A DNA stretch of 64,000 nucleotides from Kitasatospora aureofaciens (GCA_000720845.1 JODU01000011.1:62001-126000); one strand, 5' to 3'. Positions 40,949 to 49,654 are shown, counted from the stretch's first letter. Notes: generated by a model from the sequence alone, not told the origin. Translations and numbers: made by a program.

Positions 40949-41656
40949 TCACCCCACCCCGAACAGCACCCCGAGCGCCACCGCCCCCACGACCACCGGC
41001 ACGACGATCTCGTACGCCCACCGCACCGTCACGCCACCCTGAGAGCCCGCGGCATCCTTCCGCGCCTCCCACAGCTCACGCAGCTCGTCCATGATCTTGT
41101 CGCCCTCGGCCCGCACCGGCCCGTCCGCCTCGACAGCCGCGGACCCGGCAGCACCGCCCCGCGAACCGAACTGCCCCATCCCCCCGAGCACGCTCCCGCG
41201 CCCGCGCCGGCCACCGGCACCCCCCGCGGCCCGCCGGTCCTCCCGCCGCGCGGCCTTCTTGCGCCCGCGCAGCGAGACGGGAATGGACCACAGCTGGTAC
41301 TTGGCGCCGCCCTCGCCGAAGACCTCGTTGGTGTACGCGGAGCGGAACGACTCGACCCGCGCCCAGGGAAGCACGATCACGCGGAACGGGTTGCGCACCC
41401 GCAACCGGTCGTCGTTCGCGAAGACGGCGGGCCGCACGGTGTAGGCGGCGACGAGCGGCACGAGGAAGACCAGCGCCGCGAGCGCCTTCCAGCGGGTGTC
41501 CCCCTCACCCGAGACCAGGGCGTCGATGCCGAGCCACAGCGCGAGGGCGAGCACCAGCACGCCGCCGGAGATGCCCGCGGGCGAGCGGTAGACCCGGTCC
41601 TTGGACACGGGTCCCGACGGCTGCGGCGAGGATGACTGGGGCTCCGGCGTGCTCAT
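40949..41656 (-). CDS. PH-domain membrane protein
   Basis: A 235-residue protein. A polar Pro/Ser N-terminus precedes two membrane helices (GGVLVLALALWLGIDAL and ALAALVFLVPLVAAYTV). A bacterial PH-like domain follows (DRLRVRNPFRVIVLPWARVESFRSAYTNEVFG), then a glycine/arginine-rich linker, a short helix and a C-terminal membrane helix (VPVVVGAVALGVLFGVG). This is the common actinobacterial PH_6-type layout. CACAAT lies seven bases before the ATG, so it may be leaderless. It shares the divergent region with deoC. Function unknown. Confidence 0.8.
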   Translation of the reverse strand: MSTPEPQSSSPQPSGPVSKDRVYRSPAGISGGVLVLALALWLGIDALVSGEGDTRWKALAALVFLVPLVAAYTVRPAVFANDDRLRVRNPFRVIVLPWARVESFRSAYTNEVFGEGGAKYQLWSIPVSLRGRKKAARREDRRAAGGAGGRRGRGSVLGGMGQFGSRGGAAGSAAVEADGPVRAEGDKIMDELRELWEARKDAAGSQGGVTVRWAYEIVVPVVVGAVALGVLFGVG

Positions 41657-41769
41657 GCTGCCGATTGTGCCCGACGCCCCGCCGGACGCTCACATGCGGT
41701 GCCGGTACGGCACCGATACACGCGCCCTCCGAGCGGCCCCGGACTTCCCCGGACGCCCCTCGCAGGGAC

Positions 41770-41799
41770 TGTACAGACCGCTACGCGCGTAGATATGCT
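41770..41799 (+). promoter_or_regulatory. deoC promoter with embedded CTACGCGCGTAG operator
   Basis: TGTACA (41770-41775) and TATGCT (41794-41799) are 18 nt apart. The palindrome CTACGCGCGTAG fills 41781-41792 of the spacer, touching the -10. A repressor there would block open-complex formation. Confidence 0.7.
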
Positions 41800-41805
41800 C
41801 ATCTG

Positions 41806-42807
41806 GTGACCATGCCCACCACTGCACCCGCCGCCGACGGACCCGCACAGGGCCCCGTGAACGGACCCGCACCAGGATTCGCCGACGTCACCGCGTCCGA
41901 CAGCACCCTGCGCCGCTTCCTCCACGGACTGCCCGGCGTCGACACGGTCGGCCTGGAGGCGCGCGCCGCCTCCCTCGGCACCCGTTCCATCAAGACCACC
42001 GCGAAGGCGTACGCCCTCGACCTCGCCGTCTCGATGGTCGACCTGACGACGCTGGAAGGCGCGGACACCCCCGGCAAGGTCCGGGCGCTCGGCGCGAAGG
42101 CGGTCCGCCCCGACCCGACCGACCGCACGGCCCCCGCCACCGCCGCCGTCTGCGTGTATCCCGACATGGTGCCCACCGCCAAGGAGGCCGTCGCCGGCTC
42201 GGGCGTGAAGGTCGCCTCGGTGGCCACGGCGTTCCCGGCCGGCCGCGCCTCCCTCGCCGTGAAGCTGGCCGACGTGCGCGAGGCGGTGGCCGCGGGCGCG
42301 GACGAGGTCGACATGGTCATCGACCGCGGCGCGTTCCTCGCGGGGCACTACATGAAGGTGTACGACGAGATCACGGCCGTCCGCGAGGCGTGCGGAACGG
42401 CAGCTCGCCTCAAGGTCATCTTCGAGACCGGCGAGCTGTCGACGTACGACAACATCCGGCGCGCCAGCTGGCTCGGCATGCTGGCCGGGGCGGACTTCAT
42501 CAAGACGTCGACCGGCAAGGTCGCGGTCAACGCCACGCCCGCCAACACCCTCCTGATGCTGGAGGCGGTCCGCGACTTCCGCGCGCAGACCGGCGTCCAG
42601 GTGGGCGTGAAGCCGGCCGGCGGCATCCGCACCGCGAAGGACGCGATCAAGTTCCTGGTCCTGGTCAACGAGACGGCGGGTGAGGACTGGCTGGACAACC
42701 ACTGGTTCCGCTTCGGCGCTTCCTCGCTCCTGAACGACCTGCTGATGCAGCGCCAGAAGCTGGCCACAGGCCGTTACTCCGGCCCCGACTACGTGACGGT
42801 GGACTGA
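41806..42807 (+). CDS. deoC: Deoxyribose-phosphate aldolase
   Basis: A 333-residue DERA. Schiff-base lysine in GADFIKTSTGKVAVNA and the partner lysine in GVKPAGGIRTAKDAIKF; KVIFETGELS and EVDMVIDRGAF are further family motifs. It cleaves 2-deoxyribose-5-phosphate to glyceraldehyde-3-phosphate and acetaldehyde, the last step of deoxynucleoside use. GTG 41806 follows TATGCT by six bases, so the mRNA is probably leaderless; ATG 41812 is an alternative. The first ~45 residues (PTTAPAADGPAQGP...) are an unstructured extension. The two aldehyde dehydrogenase genes follow almost without a gap. Confidence 0.95.
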   Translation: MTMPTTAPAADGPAQGPVNGPAPGFADVTASDSTLRRFLHGLPGVDTVGLEARAASLGTRSIKTTAKAYALDLAVSMVDLTTLEGADTPGKVRALGAKAVRPDPTDRTAPATAAVCVYPDMVPTAKEAVAGSGVKVASVATAFPAGRASLAVKLADVREAVAAGADEVDMVIDRGAFLAGHYMKVYDEITAVREACGTAARLKVIFETGELSTYDNIRRASWLGMLAGADFIKTSTGKVAVNATPANTLLMLEAVRDFRAQTGVQVGVKPAGGIRTAKDAIKFLVLVNETAGEDWLDNHWFRFGASSLLNDLLMQRQKLATGRYSGPDYVTVD

Positions 42808-42812
42808 TCACC

Positions 42813-44261
42813 ATGGCACCCACTCCCGCCTCGGCGTTCGCGTACGCCCCGGCCCCCGAGTCCCGCGCGATCGTCGACATCGCTCCGTCGTACGGCCTGT
42901 TCATCGACGGCGAGTTCACCGAGGCGGCCGACGGCAAGGTCTTCAAAACCGTCTCCCCCGCCACCGAAGAGGTCCTCTCCGAGGTGGCCGAGGCCGGCGA
43001 GGCCGACGTCGACCGCGCCGTGAAGGCGGCCCGCAGGGCCTTCGAGAAGTGGTCGGCGCTGCCCGGCGCGGAGCGCGCGAAGTACCTCTTCCGCATCGCC
43101 CGCATCATCCAGGAACGCAGCCGTGAACTGGCCGTCCTGGAGACCCTGGACAACGGCAAGCCGATCAGGGAGACCCGCGACGCGGACCTCCCCCTGGTCG
43201 CCGCGCACTTCTTCTACTACGCGGGCTGGGCCGACAAGCTCGACCACGCCGGCTACGGCGCGAGCCCGCGTCCGCTGGGCGTCGCGGGCCAGGTCATCCC
43301 GTGGAACTTCCCGCTCCTGATGCTGGCGTGGAAGATCGCCCCGGCGCTCGCGACGGGCAACACGGTGGTCCTGAAGCCCGCCGAGACGACCCCCCTCTCC
43401 GCCCTGTTCTTCGCGGACATCTGCCGCCAGGCCGGGCTGCCCAAGGGCGTCGTCAACATCATCACCGGTGACGGCCGCGCCGGCGCCGCGCTCACCGCCC
43501 ACCCCGACGTGAACAAGGTCGCCTTCACCGGCTCCACGGCCGTCGGCAAGCAGATCGCGCGCACGGTGGCGGGCACCCGCAAGAAGCTCACCCTGGAGCT
43601 GGGCGGCAAGGGCGCCAACATCGTCTTCGACGACGCCCCGATCGACCAGGCCGTAGAGGGCATCGTCAGCGGCATCTTCTTCAACCAGGGCCAGGTCTGC
43701 TGCGCGGGCTCCCGCCTGCTGGTCCAGGAGTCGATCCACGACGAGCTGCTCGACTCCCTCAAGCGGAGGCTCACCACCCTCCGCCTGGGCGACCCCCTGG
43801 ACAAGAACACGGACATCGGCGCGATCAACTCGGCCGAGCAGCTGGCCCGTATCACCGCCCTCGCGGACCAGGGCGAGGCGGAGGGCGCCGAACGCTGGTC
43901 CCCGGCCTGCGAACTGCCGTCCTCCGGTTACTGGTTCGCCCCGACGCTCTTCACGAACGTCACCCAGGCGCACACCATCGCCCGCGACGAGATCTTCGGC
44001 CCGGTGCTGTCCGTCCTCACCTTCCGCACACCGGACGAGGCGGTCGCCAAGGCCAACAACACCCCGTACGGCCTGTCGGCGGGCATCTGGACGGAGAAGG
44101 GCTCGCGCATCCTGGCGGTCGCGAACAAGCTCCGCGCGGGTGTGATCTGGTCCAACACGTTCAACAAGTTCGACCCGACGTCGCCGTTCGGCGGCTACAA
44201 GGAGTCGGGCTTCGGCCGCGAGGGCGGCCGCCACGGCCTGGAGGCGTACCTCGATGTCTGA
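42813..44261 (+). CDS. Aldehyde dehydrogenase, catalytic
   Basis: A 482-residue NAD(P)-dependent aldehyde dehydrogenase with full active site: oxyanion asparagine in VIPWNFPLLMLAW, glutamate in LTLELGGKGANIVF and nucleophile in FFNQGQVCCAGSRLL; FGGYKESGFGREGG closes the C-terminus. It starts five bases after the deoC stop and overlaps the next gene by eight bases. The obvious substrate is acetaldehyde from DeoC, which would be oxidised to acetate. Induction should follow deoC, through the palindrome at 41781. Confidence 0.93.
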   Translation: MAPTPASAFAYAPAPESRAIVDIAPSYGLFIDGEFTEAADGKVFKTVSPATEEVLSEVAEAGEADVDRAVKAARRAFEKWSALPGAERAKYLFRIARIIQERSRELAVLETLDNGKPIRETRDADLPLVAAHFFYYAGWADKLDHAGYGASPRPLGVAGQVIPWNFPLLMLAWKIAPALATGNTVVLKPAETTPLSALFFADICRQAGLPKGVVNIITGDGRAGAALTAHPDVNKVAFTGSTAVGKQIARTVAGTRKKLTLELGGKGANIVFDDAPIDQAVEGIVSGIFFNQGQVCCAGSRLLVQESIHDELLDSLKRRLTTLRLGDPLDKNTDIGAINSAEQLARITALADQGEAEGAERWSPACELPSSGYWFAPTLFTNVTQAHTIARDEIFGPVLSVLTFRTPDEAVAKANNTPYGLSAGIWTEKGSRILAVANKLRAGVIWSNTFNKFDPTSPFGGYKESGFGREGGRHGLEAYLDV

Positions 44262-45150
44262 CGCACGACTTTCCGTACTGAAGACCTACAAGCTGTACGT
44301 CGGCGGGAAGTTCCCGCGTTCCGAGAGCGGCCGGGTGTACGAGGTGAGCGACTCGAAGAACAGGTGGCTGGCGAACGCCCCCCTCTCCTCCCGCAAGGAC
44401 GCCCGTGACGCGGTGGTCGCCGCACGCAAGGCGTTCGGCGGCTGGTCCGGGGCGACGGCGTACAACCGCGGCCAGATCCTCTACCGGATCGCCGAGATGC
44501 TGGAGGGCCGCCGCGACCAGTACGTCGCGGAGGTCGCCGACGCGGAGGGCCTGTCGAAGTCGAAGGCGGCGGCCCAGGTGGACGCCGCGATCGACCGCTG
44601 GGTCTGGTACGCGGGCTGGACCGACAAGATCGCCCAGGTGGTCGGCGGCGGCAACCCGGTCGCGGGCCCGTTCTTCAACCTCTCCTCCCCCGAGCCGACC
44701 GGCGTCGTCGCCGTGCTGGCCCCGCAGGAGTCGTCCTTCCTGGGCCTGGTGTCCGTCATCGCCCCGGTCATCGCCACGGGCAACACGGCGGTGGTGGTGG
44801 CGTCGGAGAAGTCCCCCCTGCCCGCCCTCTCCCTGGGCGAGGTCCTGGCCACCTCCGACCTCCCCGGCGGCGTGGTCAACATCCTCTCCGGCCGTACGGC
44901 CGAGATCGCCGCCCCGCTCGCCGCCCACCAGGACGTCAACGCGATCGACCTGGCGGGCGCCGACGAGACGCTGGCCAAGGAGCTGGAGATCGCGGCGGCG
45001 GACAACCTCAAGCGCGTCCTGCGTCCACAGCCTGTGGACGACGCCGACTGGTCGGCGACGCCGGGCACCGACCGCATGACGGCGTTCCTGGAGACGAAGA
45101 CGGTCTGGCACCCGACGGGCGCGCTGGGCGCGTCCGGCTCGTCGTACTGA
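44254..45150 (+). CDS. Short aldehyde-dehydrogenase-like protein lacking catalytic residues
   Basis: A 298-residue protein that matches only the N-terminal coenzyme-binding part of an aldehyde dehydrogenase (LKTYKLYVGGKFPRSESGR, KDARDAVVAARKAFGGW, VLAPQESSFLGLVSVIAPVI, LPGGVVNILSGRTAEIAAPL). The usual catalytic domain with its Cys and the LELGG glutamate is absent; about 45 residues of unrelated tail (FLETKTVWHPTGALGASG) replace it. PWNF is replaced by PQES. The frame is complete, with no stop or shift, so it looks like a dedicated partner for the enzyme encoded upstream, whose stop it overlaps. A structural or regulatory subunit is my inference. Confidence 0.82.
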   Translation: MSDARLSVLKTYKLYVGGKFPRSESGRVYEVSDSKNRWLANAPLSSRKDARDAVVAARKAFGGWSGATAYNRGQILYRIAEMLEGRRDQYVAEVADAEGLSKSKAAAQVDAAIDRWVWYAGWTDKIAQVVGGGNPVAGPFFNLSSPEPTGVVAVLAPQESSFLGLVSVIAPVIATGNTAVVVASEKSPLPALSLGEVLATSDLPGGVVNILSGRTAEIAAPLAAHQDVNAIDLAGADETLAKELEIAAADNLKRVLRPQPVDDADWSATPGTDRMTAFLETKTVWHPTGALGASGSSY

Positions 45151-45184
45151 CCGCCTCCGCCGTCACCCGGCGCCGACGCCGACG

Positions 45185-45218
45185 GCCGCGGCTCCTCCCC
45201 GTCCGGAGGGGCCGCGGC
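45185..45218. terminator. Bidirectional terminator
   Basis: Fourteen-base arms (45185-45198 and 45205-45218) pair with one mismatch, between the convergent aldehyde dehydrogenase and kinase genes. Confidence 0.65.
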
Positions 45219-45219
45219 T

Positions 45220-47256
45220 TCACTCGGCCGAGCACGGCCTCAGCTCCGGCCTGCTCGGCGCGGTCTTCCGCCCCGTCAGCGGGGACAGGTCCTTCATGTA
45301 CATCTCCGACCACTCCTTTCCGGCCAGGATCCCTTGGAGCCCCGAGCACACCTTGCTCCTCAGGAGAGGGTCGTCCTTCCGCATCGCCACCCCGTAGGGC
45401 TCCGTGCCCGCGCCGCTGGGCAGCAGCTTCAGGTGCGCCGGGTCGTCCTGGGCGTACCCGGCGAGAAGGACGTCGTCCGAGGCGACCGCGTACACGCTCG
45501 ACCGCTTGTCCAGCAGTCGTTCCACGCACTCCTTGTAGGTGTCGGGCTGCCACTTCCCCGTGGTGTAGCCGTCCTCCTGCAACTTGTCCGCGTACGTGGA
45601 GTCCCGCGCCGTGCACACCTCGACCTGGTTCCGCTTCACGTCGACGGCCTCGTCGAGGTCGTATTTCGCGGAGTTCTTGCGCACCAGGAGGCTGCTGCCC
45701 GCCTTGTAGTAGGGGCCGACGAAGCTGATACCGTCCCGCTTCTCCCGCTCGGGGGTCATGCTGTACGAGGCGACGACCAGGTCCACTTCCCCGTTCTTCA
45801 GCTTGCTCGCCCGGTTGGCCGTGGTCACCCCGTAGAAATCGACCTGCTCCTTGCCGTAGCCGAGTTTGCCGGCGAGGGCGTAGGCGATGTCGATGTCGAA
45901 CCCGCTCCACACGCCCGTGTCCTTGTTGTAGAAGCTCAGGCCGGGCTGATCCTCCTTGGCGCCGATCGTCAGCCTCTTCCTGGCGTCCTTCCACCGCTCC
46001 CACGCCTGCTCCGCGTCACCCCCGGCGGGTCCCCCGCCCTGTGCGCCGGAGGGGTCGTCCTGCTCCCCGGAGTCGCCCTGCGAGAGGACCCAGCCTCCCC
46101 CGGCCAGCAGAACGACACATGCCGCAGCCGCCGCCGCCTTCCAGCCCGACCATCGCCCGCGGCCGCCGCCCGGCGCGGCCGGCGACGGCTCGGAAGGGAC
46201 GCCTGCGGAGGGAACGCCTTCCGAGGGAACGCCTTCCGAGGAGGGCGCGGCGGACACCGGTACGGCCGTCGCCGGCGCGGGCGGTGAGGCGGGCGGCGTG
46301 GGCCGGGCCGTGGCCGGGCGTGCGGGGGTGGCGGCCGGGGCGGGGGCCGGCGCGCCCGGGTCCGCGAGGACGTCCCGGAGCATCTCCTCCGCCGTGGCCG
46401 CGTCCAGGCGGCTGCCGGGGTCCGTGGCCAACAACCCCTGGATGACGGGGCCGAGGGGGCCGGCGTACCGGAGAACGGGGTCGGGCGACTGCTGGATGTT
46501 CGCCTGCACCTCCCAGACCTCGCTGCCACCGAAGGGCAGACGTCCCTCGACCATCTCGTACAGGGTCACGCCCAACGCCCACAGGTCGGAGGCGGAGGTG
46601 GGTCCGGGGCTGGCGGGGACGAAGAGTTCGGGCGCCAGGTAGGGGGGTGTGCCGATGATCCCGCCGTACCGGGTGACCGGGTCCGCACCCGCGAAGGTGG
46701 CGATGCCGAAATCCACCAGGACCACCTGGCCGCCGTCGCGCACCAGGACGTTGCCCGGCTTGACGTCGCGGTGCAGGACCGACGCCTCGTGGACCGCCCG
46801 CAGGCCCTGGGCCATCTGGAGCCCGATGTCCGCGGCCCTGGGCACGCCGAGGACCCCGTCACGGCTCAACAGGTCGGCCAGCGAACGCCCTTCCAGCAGC
46901 TTCATCACGATCCAGACCTGGTCGGCGGTCTCGATCTGGTCGTGGACCGTCACCACGTTCTGGTGCTCGATCTTGGCGAGCGCCTCCGCCTCGCGACGGG
47001 CCCGCTGCATCGCCGCCTTCTGCGTGTCCGGGGTCGTGGCCCTGCGGTCGAGGAGCCCCTTCACGGCGACGAACCGGCGCAGCCGCCGGTCATGGGCCTT
47101 CCAGACCTCCCCCATGCCGCCGCTGCCGATGGGCTCCAGCAGCTCGTAACGGCCCTCGATCACGGTGCGGGTCCTGGGGTGGTCAACCGGCCGCCGGTCC
47201 TCGGGCTGCCCGTCGGTGCCCCCGTCAGCCCTGTTGAATCCGTCGTCGTTGTGCAC
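45220..47256 (-). CDS. Membrane Ser/Thr protein kinase fused to a GlnH-like solute-binding domain
   Basis: A 678-residue protein. Residues 32-300 are a complete Hanks-type kinase: GSGGMGEVW, Lys66 in VAVKG, HRDVKPGN with Asp164, DFG at 183-185 and APEL. A Pro/Ala-rich linker with SEGVPSEGVPSAGVPSE repeats follows, then one membrane helix (AAAAAACVVLLAGGGWVL, ~375-392). The outside part (~430-665) is a family 3 periplasmic-binding domain (LTIGAKEDQPGLSFYNKDTG, FDIDIAYALAGKLGY, VDLVVASYSMTPER). The kinase is inside and the amino-acid-binding-like domain outside, so it reads as a receptor kinase for a small polar ligand. GTG 47256 has AGGGGG upstream. Confidence 0.9.
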   Translation of the reverse strand: MHNDDGFNRADGGTDGQPEDRRPVDHPRTRTVIEGRYELLEPIGSGGMGEVWKAHDRRLRRFVAVKGLLDRRATTPDTQKAAMQRARREAEALAKIEHQNVVTVHDQIETADQVWIVMKLLEGRSLADLLSRDGVLGVPRAADIGLQMAQGLRAVHEASVLHRDVKPGNVLVRDGGQVVLVDFGIATFAGADPVTRYGGIIGTPPYLAPELFVPASPGPTSASDLWALGVTLYEMVEGRLPFGGSEVWEVQANIQQSPDPVLRYAGPLGPVIQGLLATDPGSRLDAATAEEMLRDVLADPGAPAPAPAATPARPATARPTPPASPPAPATAVPVSAAPSSEGVPSEGVPSAGVPSEPSPAAPGGGRGRWSGWKAAAAAACVVLLAGGGWVLSQGDSGEQDDPSGAQGGGPAGGDAEQAWERWKDARKRLTIGAKEDQPGLSFYNKDTGVWSGFDIDIAYALAGKLGYGKEQVDFYGVTTANRASKLKNGEVDLVVASYSMTPEREKRDGISFVGPYYKAGSSLLVRKNSAKYDLDEAVDVKRNQVEVCTARDSTYADKLQEDGYTTGKWQPDTYKECVERLLDKRSSVYAVASDDVLLAGYAQDDPAHLKLLPSGAGTEPYGVAMRKDDPLLRSKVCSGLQGILAGKEWSEMYMKDLSPLTGRKTAPSRPELRPCSAE

Positions 47257-47391
47257 TCCGCCCCCTTGCACGTCTTGCGCGAAACGTGAATCACCACAGA
47301 TTAGACGGCCGCCCTGCGGAGCCCCGCGACGAAGGGGCGGGGGATGCACGAGGGCGGGGTATGGGGCGCGCCCGCCCGCGGCGACGGAGAC

Positions 47392-47425
47392 GGGCCGCGG
47401 TCTGCCCGTAGGAGGATCGCGGCCC
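47392..47425 (-). terminator. Hairpin terminator after the small secreted protein gene
   Basis: GGGCCGCG (47392-47399) pairs with CGCGGCCC (47418-47425), 3' of the gene that ends at 47443. Confidence 0.45.
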
Positions 47426-47442
47426 GACGCGCGTGGGTCCGG

Positions 47443-47847
47443 TCAGCGCAGCAGCTCCGTCACCTGCCCCACCACCGGGACGGCCCCGAGGGACTGCGCC
47501 TGGGCCACCGGCCCGGTCAGGGCGGTGGAGGTCAGCGGCTGGAAGTCGGCGACCTTGGTGCCGACGCCGTTGTCCAGCGGGTCGACGCCGGTGCCGGCCA
47601 GCGGGTTGGGCTTGAGGTCGGCGACCGGCCCGGTGACGTAGCCGACGGTGCCGGTCACGGCCGCCAGGCCCGCCTGCGGGTCGATGTTGCCCAGTGACGT
47701 GGGACGGGTGTGCGCCAGGCCGGCGATGGTCTCGCCGCCGTCCGCGGAAGCCGTCGCCGCTCCTGCCGCCAGGGCGGCCCCGGCGGTCGCGAGGGCGACC
47801 AGGGCGCGCTGGGTGTGTGGGGTGCGGGGGGACGCGTGTCGGGCCAT
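47443..47847 (-). CDS. Small secreted protein
   Basis: A 134-residue protein with a clear signal peptide (MARHASPRTPHTQRALVALA, then AGAALAAGAATASA). The mature part is about 100 residues rich in Gly, Val, Pro and Asp, with VGYVTGPVADLKPNPLAGTG and a C-terminal VVGQVTELLR. No cysteines or known domain. It is similar in size and style to the secreted protein at 53853. A ribosome site AGAGGTGG precedes the ATG. Divergent from the P-loop kinase gene. Function unknown. Confidence 0.75.
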   Translation of the reverse strand: MARHASPRTPHTQRALVALATAGAALAAGAATASADGGETIAGLAHTRPTSLGNIDPQAGLAAVTGTVGYVTGPVADLKPNPLAGTGVDPLDNGVGTKVADFQPLTSTALTGPVAQAQSLGAVPVVGQVTELLR

Positions 47848-48007
47848 CGCTGCTGCCACCTCTTGGTGTGGATTGCTACGGACTGCCCTGATAACAGTGC
47901 ACACCGTGATCAGGTCACCGCACAGCGCACATCCGGATGTGACGCGTGCTGCAAAGTCCGCCCGCGGGGTCGTACGGCGGCCGTTCGATGCCCCAGACTG
48001 GTGTCCC

Positions 48008-48643
48008 GTGAGCTCCCATCCGCCCATACCGACGCGAGTCGTGCTGCTCTGCGGCCCCTCCGGCTCCGGCAAGTCCCTCCTCGCCGCGCACTCCGGCCTC
48101 CCGGTGCTGCGCCTCGACGACTTCTACAAGGAGGGCACCGACCCGACGCTGCCGACGGTGCCGCTCAGTTCCGACATCGACTGGGACCATCCGGCGTCGT
48201 GGGACGCGGACGCGGCGGTCGCCGCCATAGGGGAGCTGTGCCGCACGGGGCGCACCGACGTCCCCGTCTACGACATCTCGCTGAGCGCCCGCACCGGTGA
48301 GGAGACCGTCGACATCGGGCGGACGCCGCTGTTCCTCGCGGAGGGCATCTTCGCCGCGGAACTGGTGGGCCGCTGCCGGGAACTGGGTGTGCTGGCCGAC
48401 GCACTGTGCCTGAGCCGGGGCCCGCTGACGACCTTCCGCCGCCGGTTCCTGCGGGACCTGCGCGAGGGCCGCAAGTCCGTGCCGTTCCTGCTGCGCAGGG
48501 GCTGGCGGCTGATGCGTCTCGAGCGGTCCGTCATCGCCCGGCAGACAGCCCTGGGCGCCCACGCCTGCGACCGGGACGAGGCGATGGGCCGGCTGGCGGC
48601 CGCGGCGGCGGGCCGGTGCGCCACGGTCCGTACGACGGCGTGA
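48008..48643 (+). CDS. Uridine-kinase-like P-loop NTPase
   Basis: A 211-residue P-loop protein. The Walker A motif GPSGSGKSLLAA is followed by LPVLRLDDFYKEGTDPTLP, the acceptor-binding aspartates of the uridine kinase/phosphoribulokinase fold. VYDISLSARTGEETVD and FLAEGIFAAEL match the same family (Walker B-like). Nucleoside kinase activity fits the salvage genes nearby but is not proven. The GTG start lies eight bases after CAGACT with no Shine-Dalgarno (leaderless candidate). It converges on sigQ. Confidence 0.75.
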   Translation: MSSHPPIPTRVVLLCGPSGSGKSLLAAHSGLPVLRLDDFYKEGTDPTLPTVPLSSDIDWDHPASWDADAAVAAIGELCRTGRTDVPVYDISLSARTGEETVDIGRTPLFLAEGIFAAELVGRCRELGVLADALCLSRGPLTTFRRRFLRDLREGRKSVPFLLRRGWRLMRLERSVIARQTALGAHACDRDEAMGRLAAAAAGRCATVRTTA

Positions 48644-48730
48644 ACGGGCGGCCGCGTCCGTAGCCATGGCCGCACACGCGGAAGCGGGACTGGATGGACC
48701 CCCCGGCCCTCCAGTCCCGCTCCCTTTCCA

Positions 48731-48781
48731 CCCCCGTGGGTCCCCCGTGTCCCCCGTTGTTCCCCCGTGGTGCTTCCCCGT
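48731..48781. repeat. Five CCCCCGT repeats, about 10-bp spacing
   Basis: CCCCCGT occurs at 48731, 48742, 48751 and 48762 with a TCCCCGT variant at 48775. The element follows sigQ on the minus strand, and the same motif recurs inside the sigQ 5' coding region (about 49426-49495). Confidence 0.6.
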
Positions 48782-48787
48782 GAGTAA

Positions 48788-48833
48788 GAGCCCGGGTCCG
48801 TCCCCCTGATACACCCCGGCTCGAAACTTTTTT
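48788..48833 (+). terminator. Intrinsic terminator with T6 tract
   Basis: GAGCCCGGG pairs with CCCGGCTC (one bulge) and is followed by GAAAC and six T residues at 48828-48833. It would end the P-loop kinase transcript. Confidence 0.55.
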
Positions 48834-48880
48834 CACGGGGCCCCGCCCCTCGGGCCGGCCCACCGGGCCCGCCCGTACCT

Positions 48881-49654
48881 TCAGGCGACCAGTTCGCCGA
48901 AGGCGTCCTGCTGGTCACGGCCGAAGCTGAGGACCTCGTCCTCGCGCAGCCGGCGGAGCGACCGCCAGATGCTGGACTTCACCGTGCCGACACTGATGTC
49001 GAGGATGTCCGCGATCTCCGGGTCCGTACGGCCCTCGTAGTAGCGCAGGACCAGCATGGTGCGCTGGATTTCGGGCAGCCGGGCCAGCGCCTGCCACAGG
49101 ACCGTACGCAGCTCGGTGCCGCGCATCGCGTCCATGTCGCCGGGCGTCTCGGGCAGTTCCTCGGTCGGGTACTCGTTGAGCTTGCGGCGCCGCCAGGCGC
49201 TGATGTGCAGGTTGGTCATGGTGCGGCGGAGGTATCCGCCGACCGCCGCCTTGTCGGTGATCCGGTCCCACGCACGGTAGGTCGAGAACAGCGCGCTCTG
49301 CAGCAGGTCCTCGGCCTCGAAGCGGTCGCCGGTGAGGTGGTAGGCGGTGGCGTACAGGGAGGAGCGGCGCTCCTGCACGTAGGCGGTGAACTCCGCCTCC
49401 GACAGGGACCGGCGCTCCCCCTGGACCTCCCCGTGCGCGCTTCCCCCGTGCGTCTCCCCCCGGTCCCCCGTGTTCCCCGTTTCCCCCGTGTGCGCGTCAA
49501 CCACCGTCATGTACACGGTGTGCTGACGCCCGGCGCCGCGAGCGCACCCCCGCCCGCTCACGGCACCGGACTTCTCGGAACCGCCCCGGTGTGCGTGCAC
49601 GTCGTGCAGACGCGTGACCACTGCGCTGGTGTTGGTGCCCTTCAGCGTGTTCAT
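48881..49654 (-). CDS. sigQ: RNA polymerase sigma factor SigQ
   Basis: A 257-residue SigE-type ECF sigma factor. Region 2 is in LYATAYHLTGDRFEAEDLLQ and YRAWDRITDKAAVGGYLRRT; region 4 is LPEIQRTMLVLRYYEGRTDP and ISVGTVKSSIWRSLRRLRED. A ~85-residue N-terminal extension contains HTGETGNTGDRGETHGG, encoded by CCCCCGTG-like repeats. It is divergent from afsQ1-afsQ2 exactly as in S. coelicolor, where sigQ is an AfsQ1 target linking nitrogen stress to antibiotic control. An AfsQ1 box lies in the shared upstream region. No anti-sigma gene is adjacent. Confidence 0.93.
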   Translation of the reverse strand: MNTLKGTNTSAVVTRLHDVHAHRGGSEKSGAVSGRGCARGAGRQHTVYMTVVDAHTGETGNTGDRGETHGGSAHGEVQGERRSLSEAEFTAYVQERRSSLYATAYHLTGDRFEAEDLLQSALFSTYRAWDRITDKAAVGGYLRRTMTNLHISAWRRRKLNEYPTEELPETPGDMDAMRGTELRTVLWQALARLPEIQRTMLVLRYYEGRTDPEIADILDISVGTVKSSIWRSLRRLREDEVLSFGRDQQDAFGELVA

